From Butyrivibrio sp. (GTDB lineage: Bacteria; Bacillota; Clostridia; Lachnospirales; Lachnospiraceae): a DNA stretch of 64,000 bases. The notes beneath the pieces were generated by a model, which saw only the letters and a list, made by a program, of their open reading frames with translations, was not told the DNA's origin and ran no database searches. Location of the stretch: NCBI GenBank assembly GCA_017470505.1, contig JAFUYO010000013.1, forward strand, positions 228,450 through 292,449, written 5' to 3'. Both the position numbers and the translations under genes were made by a program. Positions 27,194 to 35,593 of the stretch are shown one piece after another (the first letter of the stretch is position 1; each line of letters begins with the position of its first letter).

Positions 27194-28759
27194 TTACATG
27201 AGCGGTGCAGCGAGCCTTAGGATCAGCTGGCTAAAGCGCAGCAGAGCGCCGCGCCCCGATCTGTAGTAATCAGTTACTTCCTTTGATGCTGCGAACATCT
27301 CTTCGAAGTCTTCTTTTGTCTTTGTTACGGCTCTGCAGTCTGCGTAGAGACAGCCGTTCTCAAAGTGCAGGTAGAGACTTCTGTAGTCCATGTTAATTGT
27401 GCCGCAGGTCGCAACGAAGTCGTCGCTTACGCACATCTTGGCGTGGCAGAAGCCCGGGGTATACTCAAAGATCCTGACGCCGTTTCTTGCAAGTCCGTTG
27501 TAATAGGATCTTGTGAGACTGTAGACAATTTTTTTGTCAGGGATGCCGGGGGTGATGATCCTGACATCCACGCCGCGCTTTGCAGCAAGCGAGAGGATAT
27601 GATTCATCTCGTCAGTGATGATGAGGTATGGCGTGACAAACCAGACGTAGTCCCTGGCCGTCTCAGCGATGCTCATGTAAACCTCTTCACCCACCTGCTC
27701 GTTGTCGAGCGGGCTGTCGGCATAGGGCAGGATAAAGCCTTTTTCTTTTGCTGTGTAATCGTATTTTTTGAGGAACCTTTTAAAGGTCACATCGCCTGCG
27801 TCGTTTTCCTTGACGGCGTTCCACATCTCCAGGAAGGTTATGGTGAGGGACCTCACGGCATCGCCCTCGAGCCGCAGGCCTGTGTCCTTCCAGAAACCGA
27901 AGGGAGTCGTCAGATGGAAGTACTCGTTGGCCAGGTTGTAGCCGCCGGTGAATCCGACCTTTCCGTCGATGACCGTTATCTTTCTGTGGTCTCTGTTGTT
28001 GAGGAAGAGGTTGAGCCCCGGCATAAAGGGATTGAAGACCTTCGCCTTGATTCCTTTTGCATTCAGTCTCTTTACAAAGTCTGTCGTGATAAAACCGATG
28101 CTGCCCATGTCATCGTAAAAAACTCTTACTTCTACTCCCTCTTTTACCTTCTCCTCGAGGATGTCCTGTATGCCGTGCCAGCTCTCAGCGTCCTGGATTG
28201 CGTGGTACTCCATGAAGATAAATTCCTTCGCCTTTTTGAGGTCCTCCTTTTGAGCTTCAAGGCCTTTTGCGGCATCGTCGTAGTATGTGATATCCGTATT
28301 GTTGTATAGGGGATAGCCTGAGTATTTTTTCAGGTAGCGCGTGATTCCTGCAATATGTTTGTTTTTCTGCTCGAGCTCTTTTTGCGCGTCTCTATTCTCC
28401 GGCAGTAGAGGAAGCAGGACTTCGTCTATTTTTTTGTATCGCTCTCTCATGCTGCGGGTTCCTCTGTTCATCCCGACCAGCATATAAAGGGCGATTCCGG
28501 CAACCGGGATGGCGAGGATTATCATGATCCAGGGCATCTTTATGGACGGAGTCTTCTGCTGCGAGTATATCCCCAGCACCACAAGAAAGCTTATCAGTGA
28601 TACAACTGCCGAAAACCACCAGAGGGTCTTGTCAGCCCAGAAGAATCCCCAGACAAAAATAAAAACGTTTATCAGGATCGAAATGATCGCGATTATCATC
28701 CTGAAAACGCCGTTTTTTACTGCGGCATCTCTCTCCATTGTCGTTGACTTTGTGTCCAT
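27194..28759 (-). CDS. cls: Cardiolipin synthase, phospholipase D family
   Basis: A 521-residue membrane enzyme joining two phosphatidylglycerols to cardiolipin. Two N-terminal helices (about 15-65) are followed by two PLD domains with intact HKD motifs: HRKITVIDGKVGFTGG and HAKMCVSDDFVATCG. The ATG at 28759 is chosen because GGAGG lies eight bases upstream; the frame extends 11 codons further without a site. It converges with the Nudix gene and has no clear terminator between them, so the two transcripts may overlap. Confidence 0.92.
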   Translation of the reverse strand: MDTKSTTMERDAAVKNGVFRMIIAIISILINVFIFVWGFFWADKTLWWFSAVVSLISFLVVLGIYSQQKTPSIKMPWIMIILAIPVAGIALYMLVGMNRGTRSMRERYKKIDEVLLPLLPENRDAQKELEQKNKHIAGITRYLKKYSGYPLYNNTDITYYDDAAKGLEAQKEDLKKAKEFIFMEYHAIQDAESWHGIQDILEEKVKEGVEVRVFYDDMGSIGFITTDFVKRLNAKGIKAKVFNPFMPGLNLFLNNRDHRKITVIDGKVGFTGGYNLANEYFHLTTPFGFWKDTGLRLEGDAVRSLTITFLEMWNAVKENDAGDVTFKRFLKKYDYTAKEKGFILPYADSPLDNEQVGEEVYMSIAETARDYVWFVTPYLIITDEMNHILSLAAKRGVDVRIITPGIPDKKIVYSLTRSYYNGLARNGVRIFEYTPGFCHAKMCVSDDFVATCGTINMDYRSLYLHFENGCLYADCRAVTKTKEDFEEMFAASKEVTDYYRSGRGALLRFSQLILRLAAPLM

Positions 28760-28986
28760 TTTCTTTTCCTCCGGATCAGATATTTTGGGCAAAAATGATG
28801 CTACGGATTGTTCCGCGCCTTGCCCCTGCTACTATTATATAATGAAATAAAATATAAGTATCGCTTTTTCGTTTTGAAAATGGTATTATATCTTCACGAC
28901 ACAGCCGCGGGAAAAGTGTGCGGCATAATAACCCACGGATGCTTGATCTGTGGAATTTACTAACGTTTAAATGATGGGAGAATGTT

Positions 28987-29970
28987 ATGAAACTTGGAAA
29001 ATTATTTGCAGCAGCAATGGGTATCATGGGATCCCTTGTTTTGTCTACAACAGTTTACGCAGGGACGAACGAGCTCACAGGACTTGAGGTCGATGACTCT
29101 ATTGCAGGGCAGAGACCTGTCGCTATCATGGTTGACAACGAAAAGAAAGCCCTTCAGCACTACGGAGTGGGCGAAGCCGACGTCGTCTATGAGATGATGA
29201 ACAGCACAGCCAACGGCCGCATCACAAGGCTCATGTGCCTGTACAAGAACTGGCAGAACCTCGCTCAGACCGGCAGCATCCGCAGCACCAGGACCACGAA
29301 CGTAATCCTCTCGGGCGAGTACAACGCAGTGCTCATCCATGACGGAGGTCCGTTCTATATCAACACCTACCTGGCTCAGCCCTACGCGGCGCACATCAGC
29401 GGAGGCTTCACCAGGATCAAGAACGGCAAGCCCACAGAGTTTACCGAGTACGTATTCGGACAGGAGATGCTCTCAAGGTTCTCCAAGGCAGGTCTTTCAA
29501 CCAACTACACAGCTGCGCTCGAGAGACCCACACACTTTTTGTTCAACGCTTCCGACACGGGAAATGGCGGGACAGCCGCTAACACGGTTGACCTCTCCAA
29601 GGTATTCCCTCACAACTCCAGCAAGCTCCTCTACAACGCAGGAACTGCGACCTACGACTACTACGAGTACGGCGCACTCCACACCGACGCTGAGGACGGA
29701 CAGGCAGCGACGTTCAAGAACGTCATCCTCCAGAACGTGACCTTCTCACAGCTTGACAAGAACGGCTACCTCACATACAACGTCATCGGCTCAGGCAGCG
29801 GCTACTACATCACAGACGGCGCTGTTATCCCGATCACATGGTCAAAGGGGAGCGAGACAGGCTTTACACACTATTACAACGCTGCCGGACAGGAGATCAC
29901 TATCAACCGCGGCAAGACCTACATCGGACTTGTGCCCTCAGATTCATGGGGAAATGTAGTGATTGGCTGA
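28987..29970 (+). CDS. Exported DUF3048-family protein (YerB-like)
   Basis: A 327-residue protein with a cleavable signal peptide (hydrophobic to about residue 22, then TVYAG). It matches the DUF3048 pattern: RPVAIMVDNEKKALQHYGV, EADVVYEMM, NGRITRLMCLY, GSIRSTRTTN, and the C-terminal half with PITWSKGSETGFTHYY. No lipobox cysteine is seen, unlike YerB. DUF3048 proteins are extracytoplasmic and their biochemical role is not settled. The COG1451 gene follows three bases after the stop. Confidence 0.88.
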   Translation: MKLGKLFAAAMGIMGSLVLSTTVYAGTNELTGLEVDDSIAGQRPVAIMVDNEKKALQHYGVGEADVVYEMMNSTANGRITRLMCLYKNWQNLAQTGSIRSTRTTNVILSGEYNAVLIHDGGPFYINTYLAQPYAAHISGGFTRIKNGKPTEFTEYVFGQEMLSRFSKAGLSTNYTAALERPTHFLFNASDTGNGGTAANTVDLSKVFPHNSSKLLYNAGTATYDYYEYGALHTDAEDGQAATFKNVILQNVTFSQLDKNGYLTYNVIGSGSGYYITDGAVIPITWSKGSETGFTHYYNAAGQEITINRGKTYIGLVPSDSWGNVVIG

Positions 29971-29973
29971 TAA

Positions 29974-30537
29974 ATGAAAAAAGAAATTGAACTTATCAGA
30001 AGTAAAAGAAAAAGCATATCAATCGAGATCACGCAGGACGGACGCATCACGGTGCGGGCACCCCTGCGTGTTTCCGTCACTGAAATAAACAGGTTTATCG
30101 GAGAAAAAGCCGACTGGATCGACAAGACCCTCAAAAAAATGGAGGAGCGCAGGAAAAAGTCCGAGGAGGGCAACTTACGGGAACTCTCCGGGCAGGAGAT
30201 AAAGCTCCTTGTTACGAGGGCAAAGCGCATCATCCCGCAGAAGGTGAGGCACTACGCAGAGCAGATGGGATTGACCTACGGCCGCATCACCATCCGCATG
30301 CAGAAGAGCCGCTGGGGAAGCTGTTCGTCTAAGGGGAACCTCAACTTCAACTGTCTCCTGATGCGTACCCCCGATGAGATAATCGACTACGTTGTGGTCC
30401 ACGAGCTCTGCCACTTAAAAGAGATGAACCACTCTCCCAGGTTCTGGGCTGAGGTCGAAAAAGTTCTGCCAGACTACAAGGACAGGCGCAAGTGGCTAAG
30501 GGACCACCAGAGCGAGATCATGTTCGAGGAAGAGTGA
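29974..30537 (+). CDS. Putative metallohydrolase, COG1451/YgjP (SprT-like zincin fold)
   Basis: A 187-residue cytoplasmic protein with a zincin active site HELCH at 143-147 and the downstream NHSPRFWAEV histidine. The preceding strand WGSCSSKGNLNFN is diagnostic of the family. Related proteins are annotated as M48-like or UTP-pyrophosphatase-like; the true substrate is unclear. It starts 3 bases after the DUF3048 stop and 16 bases before the HD gene, so it is the middle gene of a probable operon. Confidence 0.88.
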   Translation: MKKEIELIRSKRKSISIEITQDGRITVRAPLRVSVTEINRFIGEKADWIDKTLKKMEERRKKSEEGNLRELSGQEIKLLVTRAKRIIPQKVRHYAEQMGLTYGRITIRMQKSRWGSCSSKGNLNFNCLLMRTPDEIIDYVVVHELCHLKEMNHSPRFWAEVEKVLPDYKDRRKWLRDHQSEIMFEEE

Positions 30538-30553
30538 GATTGGCACTGCAGAA

Positions 30554-31129
30554 ATGAATAAAACAACGACTATCTCAAACGAATTTCATATCGACTACTG
30601 CTGCAAAGGAAGGGAGGACGTCAAGCTCAGGCTCCTAGCATGGCAGGATAAGCGAGGCATAGACAGGGGCGAGACTCTGCGTGCATTTAGCGATATCTTC
30701 ACCTACGGAAAAGAGATCCTGGACTCAAATATCTACGCACTCTCTTTTACCCAGGTGCACCACTATCATCTCTCAGTCGGAGAGCACACGCTTCATGTCG
30801 CCCTATATGCGCTAGGCCTTTCCTACAAATTGCAGGAAAAAGGAAAGGAAGTAAATATCCGGGACATCGTGATATCTTCCCTGTGCCACGACCTAGGCAT
30901 TATCGGGCGTCACACGAAGTTCAAGAACGACTTTGTCTGCTGCTATCTCCATCCGGTCCACTCCCTCAAGATCGCAGAAAAGCTCGTCCCCGACCTTTCA
31001 AAGGAAGCCGCAGATGCAATCCAAAGGCACATGTTCCCGCTCCTTCCGCTGCCTCCCGCCTCGCAAACAGGCAGCATCCTGATTAAGGCTGACAAGGCAT
31101 GCACGCTTTTGGAACTAAAAAACCGCTAA
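30554..31129 (+). CDS. HD-domain phosphohydrolase
   Basis: A 191-residue protein with the metal-binding HD pattern: a histidine in SVGEHTLHVA, SSLCHDLG, the HPVHS histidines and IQRHMFP. Small HD proteins of this group hydrolyse nucleotides or phosphoesters; the substrate cannot be predicted. It follows the COG1451 gene by 16 bases in the same direction. No strong ribosome site is visible, so translation may be coupled. Confidence 0.85.
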   Translation: MNKTTTISNEFHIDYCCKGREDVKLRLLAWQDKRGIDRGETLRAFSDIFTYGKEILDSNIYALSFTQVHHYHLSVGEHTLHVALYALGLSYKLQEKGKEVNIRDIVISSLCHDLGIIGRHTKFKNDFVCCYLHPVHSLKIAEKLVPDLSKEAADAIQRHMFPLLPLPPASQTGSILIKADKACTLLELKNR

Positions 31130-31198
31130 TGATTTTTGCAATGTGTTCAGTGCCGGAATGGAAATTCTGTATCTGTTTTTCACTATACTGTTGACAGG

Positions 31199-31234
31199 CA
31201 GGAAGCTCTCATGTGTATTCATGAGAGCTTCCTG
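31199..31234. repeat. 15-bp perfect inverted repeat after the HD gene
   Basis: CAGGAAGCTCTCATG and its exact complement around a six-base loop. Neither side has a U tract, so it is not a standard terminator. Two ATAAGGCCGGGGCC boxes (31254 and 31295) and a CATGATGCATCATG palindrome (31309-31322) follow before the flavodoxin stop. Confidence 0.55.
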
Positions 31235-31324
31235 TACGAAGGGGGTCTATATGATAAGGCCGGGGCCTTTGCTGTATTTCTGATTTACGCCGGTATAAGG
31301 CCGGGGCCCATGATGCATCATGTC

Positions 31325-31750
31325 TTACACAAGTGCAAGTCCAAGGCTCTTGCAGGCCTCAATCGCTTCGTCGTCAGGTGCGTTGTTGGCGATGACGCCC
31401 TCACCGTTTACAACGGTTGCACCTGCAGCAGTCATCCTGTCAACCCAGTCGCGCATCCACTGACCGTCACCCCATCCGTAGGAGCCAAAAAGGCCAATCT
31501 TCTTGCCATTACAGGAAGCCTCAAATTCTGTGATAAAAGGCTCAACCACCGACTCCTCAAGTACCTCTGCTCCCATTGCAGGACATCCCAGAGCGATAGC
31601 TGTCTCTGACGAGAGATCGGCAGGTGTGATGGAATCAAAGGTCACAACCTCTGCCTCTGCTCCACCCTGTTTGATACCCTCTGCAACAGCATTTGCCATT
31701 GCCTCTGTATTTCCACTTCCGGACCAATAAACAACTTTTACTTTACTCAT
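31325..31750 (-). CDS. Short-chain flavodoxin
   Basis: A 141-residue FMN electron carrier of the clostridial type, replacing ferredoxin when iron is scarce. The phosphate-binding loop WSGSGNTEAMA is at residues 9-19 and the flavin-ring loop GSYGWGDGQWM near 88-98. AGGAGG lies upstream of the ATG. The gene stands alone; an 18-bp perfect palindrome about 120 bases upstream overlaps its probable promoter, which suggests repressor control. Confidence 0.95.
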   Translation of the reverse strand: MSKVKVVYWSGSGNTEAMANAVAEGIKQGGAEAEVVTFDSITPADLSSETAIALGCPAMGAEVLEESVVEPFITEFEASCNGKKIGLFGSYGWGDGQWMRDWVDRMTAAGATVVNGEGVIANNAPDDEAIEACKSLGLALV

Positions 31751-31871
31751 ACAATTTTTCCTCCTGGATTTTTATTATTCGGCGCTCCGTACACTGATTG
31801 CTAATCAGAATGTCCGCTTTTCTTTGCAGAGCATCCCATCTGCTAGCAGTGATGTTTTTTGACAAGAGATA

Positions 31872-31889
31872 TGTTAGCATATGCTAACA
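31872..31889 (-). promoter_or_regulatory. 18-bp perfect palindromic operator upstream of flavodoxin
   Basis: TGTTAGCATATGCTAACA is a perfect palindrome. On the minus strand it lies between a possible -35 TTGATT (31894-31899) and overlaps a possible -10 TAACAT, about 120 bases before the flavodoxin ATG. The regulator is unknown; metal- or redox-responsive control would fit a flavodoxin. Confidence 0.5.
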
Positions 31890-32349
31890 CAAATAATCAA
31901 GTACCCGCGCTCCTTCTGAATTGAGAAAGATTCTTATCTACGAAGAGATGTCAATTTTCTCTTAAAAATGTGTTTACGGACTAAATTCCTATTTTCAACT
32001 TTGCCGCCCGTATTTATTATTTTACTGCCACAAAACTACGGATCAAGCTCCCAATATTAACTCTATTGACCGTAATCAATAGTTTCTGTTCAGTCAGCAG
32101 CCAGCACTTTGCTGCCGGATTGCAATAATTGGGTCAGGGCCCCTCGGTTTGCGGATACCTTAGAGGATTGCATAAGTACGAAGCACGGAACAATCTATAG
32201 GTATCCTTTTGCACTATAATCATCTATTTATGGTAAACTATTTTTGTCAGGAAAATACAGATTACGTGTTTTTCTTGCGAAATCTGCAGCAATTCTCCGT
32301 TTTGTAAGATTTCTCTCTAAGAACACATGATTTTGAAAGGAGAAGTAAC
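31890..32349. other. Intergenic region between flavodoxin and the ABC transporter
   Basis: No gene seen in about 460 bases. An imperfect inverted repeat (GGATACCTTAGAGGATTG near 32153 with CAATCTATAGGTATCC near 32191) precedes a TATAAT at 32215-32220, which may be the -10 for the ABC operon. An AAAGGAG site sits at the end. Confidence 0.4.
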
Positions 32350-33666
32350 GTGAACATTACCGAAAGTGCAATCAGAGAAATAGTAAACTATGTTCTCTTG
32401 TCTGTTGGATACTGGGGAATTTTCAAGAAGTGCGGGGTGAAGCCATACCTCTCACTGGTCCCGTTCGTCAGAGAGTACAACTTAAGCCTGTGCGCCGACA
32501 GGGAGAAGGACGGGCGGAGGCTCACAATCGTCTCCCTCGCTCTTGAAGCTTTAGCGGTGATCATACTTGCTCAGGAAGAAAACAGCGACCTTGTTGTATT
32601 CTTAAGCATGTTCTTCCTGGCGCTTGTCCTGACCAAGATCATATACTCGACCAGAGTTTACTTTGGTCTGACCAAGGTCTTTAACAGGAGAAAGAGCTGG
32701 ACCTGGCTCTTCGTGTTCCTGGAGCTCTTAACGCTTCTCATCTGGGGCTGGCACCCTGCATTTGTTCCAAGTAAAAAGGTGGACGATCCGTCAGACCTAA
32801 CAGAAGCCAAGGGCCTTGGCGAGGACGTCAGGGGCGAGACAGACGGCCTTACGGTCAACATCAACTCAAGGACAGTCATAGATTTCTTCACAAAAAAAAC
32901 TCTCTTAAAAGATATCCATATGATCATCCCCAGAGGCCACATGGTGCTTCTCCTTGGCGGGTCCGGCGCCGGAAAGACGACCTTTGTAAACGCTGTTACC
33001 GGCTATGAAAAGGCAGACGCCACGATCAACCTCGGCAAAGATGATGTCTACAATGACTATGACAAGCTCATGTACGACATCGGCTTTGTTCCGCAGCAGG
33101 ACCTCATGAGAGGGAGCGACACCGTCCTTGCGACACTCTCTGACGCCGCGACACTGCGACTTTCTTCAAGCGTTGGCCTTGTTAAGAGAAGGGAGCGCAT
33201 CGCAGAGGTTCTCGAGCAGTTCGGCCTCTCTGCCGTTCAGTACTCTCTCGTTGACAAGCTCTCGGGCGGGCAGAAAAAGAGGCTGTCAATCGCGATGGAA
33301 TTTATCTCAGACCCCACACTCTTCTTTTTGGATGAGCCCGACTCGGGACTTGACGGCGTTGTTGCGCGAGCTCTTTTCGAAAAGCTCAGGGCAATTGCCA
33401 ACGAGGGAAAAATTGTCGTTGTCATCACCCACACGCCTGACAGGGTAATCGACCTCTTTGACGACGTGATAGTACTTGCCAAGGACTCCTCGAGAACAGG
33501 GCGCCTTGCATACTACGGTCCTGTCAAGGATTCCTATGAGTTCTTCGGCAAAAAGTCCATGGAAGAGATTCTCCTGTCCATCAACCAGAAGGACGAGGGC
33601 GGCGAGGGAAGAGCCGACGAGTTTGTTGAAAAGTATGTTGATAAGGTCAGGGAAAAGGTGGGGTAA
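32350..33666 (+). CDS. ABC transporter ATPase with N-terminal membrane segments (ABCG-like)
   Basis: A 438-residue protein. The first 140 residues contain about three hydrophobic segments; the ATPase domain follows with Walker A LGGSGAGKTT (K209), Q-loop VPQQD, signature LSGGQKKR, Walker B LFFLDEPDSGLDG and a histidine switch (VITHT). The ABCG/white-type signature and D-loop match the permease that follows. The start is a GTG with AAAGGAG seven bases upstream. The permease begins 3 bases after the stop. Substrate and direction are unknown; export of a lipid-like compound or peptide is typical. Confidence 0.9.
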   Translation: MNITESAIREIVNYVLLSVGYWGIFKKCGVKPYLSLVPFVREYNLSLCADREKDGRRLTIVSLALEALAVIILAQEENSDLVVFLSMFFLALVLTKIIYSTRVYFGLTKVFNRRKSWTWLFVFLELLTLLIWGWHPAFVPSKKVDDPSDLTEAKGLGEDVRGETDGLTVNINSRTVIDFFTKKTLLKDIHMIIPRGHMVLLLGGSGAGKTTFVNAVTGYEKADATINLGKDDVYNDYDKLMYDIGFVPQQDLMRGSDTVLATLSDAATLRLSSSVGLVKRRERIAEVLEQFGLSAVQYSLVDKLSGGQKKRLSIAMEFISDPTLFFLDEPDSGLDGVVARALFEKLRAIANEGKIVVVITHTPDRVIDLFDDVIVLAKDSSRTGRLAYYGPVKDSYEFFGKKSMEEILLSINQKDEGGEGRADEFVEKYVDKVREKVG

Positions 33667-33669
33667 AAA

Positions 33670-34617
33670 ATGGCAACTTCAAAAATAACAAGACGCAGAG
33701 GGCATATCGCCCAGATTCTGATATATCTCGGCAAGCTCTTTCGGATGTTCCTCTTTCAGAGCGACTGGAAGGTACTTCCGATGGCTGCCATAATAGCAGG
33801 GCTAGTCTCCTTCGCTGTAGGCTCCAATCTCTACAAGACAATGGAGGGGACGCTCATGGGCGCATTCGCACTATCGTGTGTCTGTGTGTGGAACGGGTTC
33901 TTCAACTCGATACAGGTTATCTGCCGTGAAAGAGCCATTGTAAAAAGAGAACACCGCTCGGGTCTGCACATCAGCGCTTACGTCGCAGCCCACATGATCT
34001 ACCAGGCTGTTCTCTGCCTCCTGCAGGCAATAATAACAATTATCGTAAGTTCAAATCTCGGCGTCAGGATGCCTGAAAAGAGCCTTATCACTCCCTCCCC
34101 TCTTCTTGATTTCGGGATTACGCTGTTCCTCATCACCTACTGCGCAGATATGCTTGCTCTCCTGATTTCATCTTTTTCAAAGACAACGACAGCTGCCATG
34201 ACGATCATGCCATTTCTTCTGATCGTGGAGCTGTTGTTCTCAGGATCCTTTTTCAACCTCCCGCAGGAGGCAATGCCCCTCACGAACCTGACTGCTACAA
34301 AGTGGGGACTCACAGCAATGTGCGCGCAGGGCGACTACAACTCACTCCCGATGATCAGCATCTGGAACAGCGCTTTCAAGATGAAGGATATTGAGATTGA
34401 AGGCGAGAAGCCTATCTTCGAGATCATGCATTACATCGAGACAAACAATATGCGCGATGATATCCTCCTTGAGACAGCCCACTACAACCAGAAGAGCGAG
34501 TTTGCACACGACCCTTCAGTGATGTACAGATGCTGGGGCTGGCTCATTTTCTGGACAATCGTATACGTAGCCATCGCAGTTCTGATACTTGAATTCATCG
34601 ACAAGGACAAGCGCTAG
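33670..34617 (+). CDS. ABC-2 type permease
   Basis: A 315-residue membrane protein with six helices in the ABC-2/ABCG arrangement: a cytoplasmic N-terminal segment, helices around 37-70, the conserved VICRERAIVKREHRSG elbow before helix 3, and a large extracytoplasmic loop before the last helix. It pairs with the ATPase immediately upstream (3-base gap), forming a two-gene exporter. A strong bidirectional terminator follows. Confidence 0.9.
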   Translation: MATSKITRRRGHIAQILIYLGKLFRMFLFQSDWKVLPMAAIIAGLVSFAVGSNLYKTMEGTLMGAFALSCVCVWNGFFNSIQVICRERAIVKREHRSGLHISAYVAAHMIYQAVLCLLQAIITIIVSSNLGVRMPEKSLITPSPLLDFGITLFLITYCADMLALLISSFSKTTTAAMTIMPFLLIVELLFSGSFFNLPQEAMPLTNLTATKWGLTAMCAQGDYNSLPMISIWNSAFKMKDIEIEGEKPIFEIMHYIETNNMRDDILLETAHYNQKSEFAHDPSVMYRCWGWLIFWTIVYVAIAVLILEFIDKDKR

Positions 34618-34636
34618 TGTATTTTCAATTTCCTAT

Positions 34637-34668
34637 AAAAAAGGCTCCCGCCGCGGCGGGAGCCTTTT
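34637..34668. terminator. Bidirectional terminator
   Basis: AAAAAGGCTCCCGCC and GGCGGGAGCCTTTT form a 14-bp GC-rich stem with A and T runs. It serves the ABC genes on the plus strand and the esterase on the minus strand. Confidence 0.92.
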
Positions 34669-34681
34669 ATAACACTGTTCT

Positions 34682-35590
34682 TTATTTTCGCAGAAAAACA
34701 CTGATCGCATCGATCACATCAGCGCTCTGTTTAAGTGACGGGAGCAGTGTTGGAAAAGCGTGTGTGAGGTCTTTGCCTTTCGAGTAATACATGCCTTTGT
34801 ACCTGTGCTCATTTTCCTTAAGCGCCTTCACAAAGCGAATTGTGTGGCTCCTTAAGAAATCTGCTCTGGAAGAAACCAAAAACACAGGCGGAAGGAGCTT
34901 TATCATCCTCCTCTTGTCAGGTATGAGCCGGCGCATAAATACCGAATCCTCTGTCCTGTCCCCATAAAGTGCGTCTCTGTATACCATGGCGACCGGGTCA
35001 TTGGTCACCGTGTAGATGAGTCCGCTTATGAGAACGAGATGATTTATCTTAAGTCCGTATTTCTGCACACCGAGCATACTGCGAAGTGCCCCGGATTTCT
35101 CTGCTGCGACTGCATAGAGTGCGATAAATGATCCTGCGCTCTCAGCAAGGAGAGATACGCGCATCAAATCGCCTCCAAACTCGCCCGCAGTCTTCCTGAC
35201 TATCGCCAGTCCCGTGCAGACATCCGATATCATGCCGAAGGCGTCAGCCTTATCAAGAAGCCGGTAGTCGAGTGAATAGACTACAAAGCCTTTCTTTGCC
35301 AGCTCCTGGCAGAACACCCGGTTCGATTTTCTGTCGCCGGTTACCAGCGCCCCTCCGTGAACGAAGACTGCGATCGGGAGAGTTTCGCTCTCTTTTCTTT
35401 TCGGGTAAACCACATCTGCAAACAGAGTGCTGTCTGCATCAGAATATGGGATATCCTGCCTCTCGCACAGCTCCTCCGGAAGGGGCCCATCCTGCGCCTC
35501 CGCACGTATCCTCAAGGGAAACGGCGGTGCAGAACTGTTATCTTTGCTTTTACCTGCATTGTCCAGCAGGTTCTGTAATATCGGGTTCAT
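34682..35590 (-). CDS. Alpha/beta-hydrolase (HSL-type esterase)
   Basis: A 302-residue cytoplasmic hydrolase. The oxyanion-hole HGGALVTG, nucleophile elbow LLAESAGSF (the glycine before Ser replaced by Glu-x order typical of this subgroup), a late SSRADFL aspartate and DLTHAFP histidine make a plausible triad. Its start lies 3 bases after the stop of the AMP-ligase gene, so the two are cotranscribed. This suggests it cuts or forms an ester or thioester linked to the acyl group the ligase activates; that is inference. Confidence 0.85.
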   Translation of the reverse strand: MNPILQNLLDNAGKSKDNSSAPPFPLRIRAEAQDGPLPEELCERQDIPYSDADSTLFADVVYPKRKESETLPIAVFVHGGALVTGDRKSNRVFCQELAKKGFVVYSLDYRLLDKADAFGMISDVCTGLAIVRKTAGEFGGDLMRVSLLAESAGSFIALYAVAAEKSGALRSMLGVQKYGLKINHLVLISGLIYTVTNDPVAMVYRDALYGDRTEDSVFMRRLIPDKRRMIKLLPPVFLVSSRADFLRSHTIRFVKALKENEHRYKGMYYSKGKDLTHAFPTLLPSLKQSADVIDAISVFLRK

Positions 35591-35593
35591 CTA

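Noticed and set aside
27365-28309. Long plus-strand ORF of 314 codons
   Set aside because: Exact antisense shadow of cardiolipin synthase, no ribosome site and no recognisable protein.
31199-31234. Rho-independent terminator after the HD gene
   Set aside because: The stem is perfect but neither strand has a U tract next to it.
31136-31609. Plus-strand ORF of 157 codons after the HD gene
   Set aside because: Most of it is antisense to the clearly real flavodoxin gene and it has no family features.
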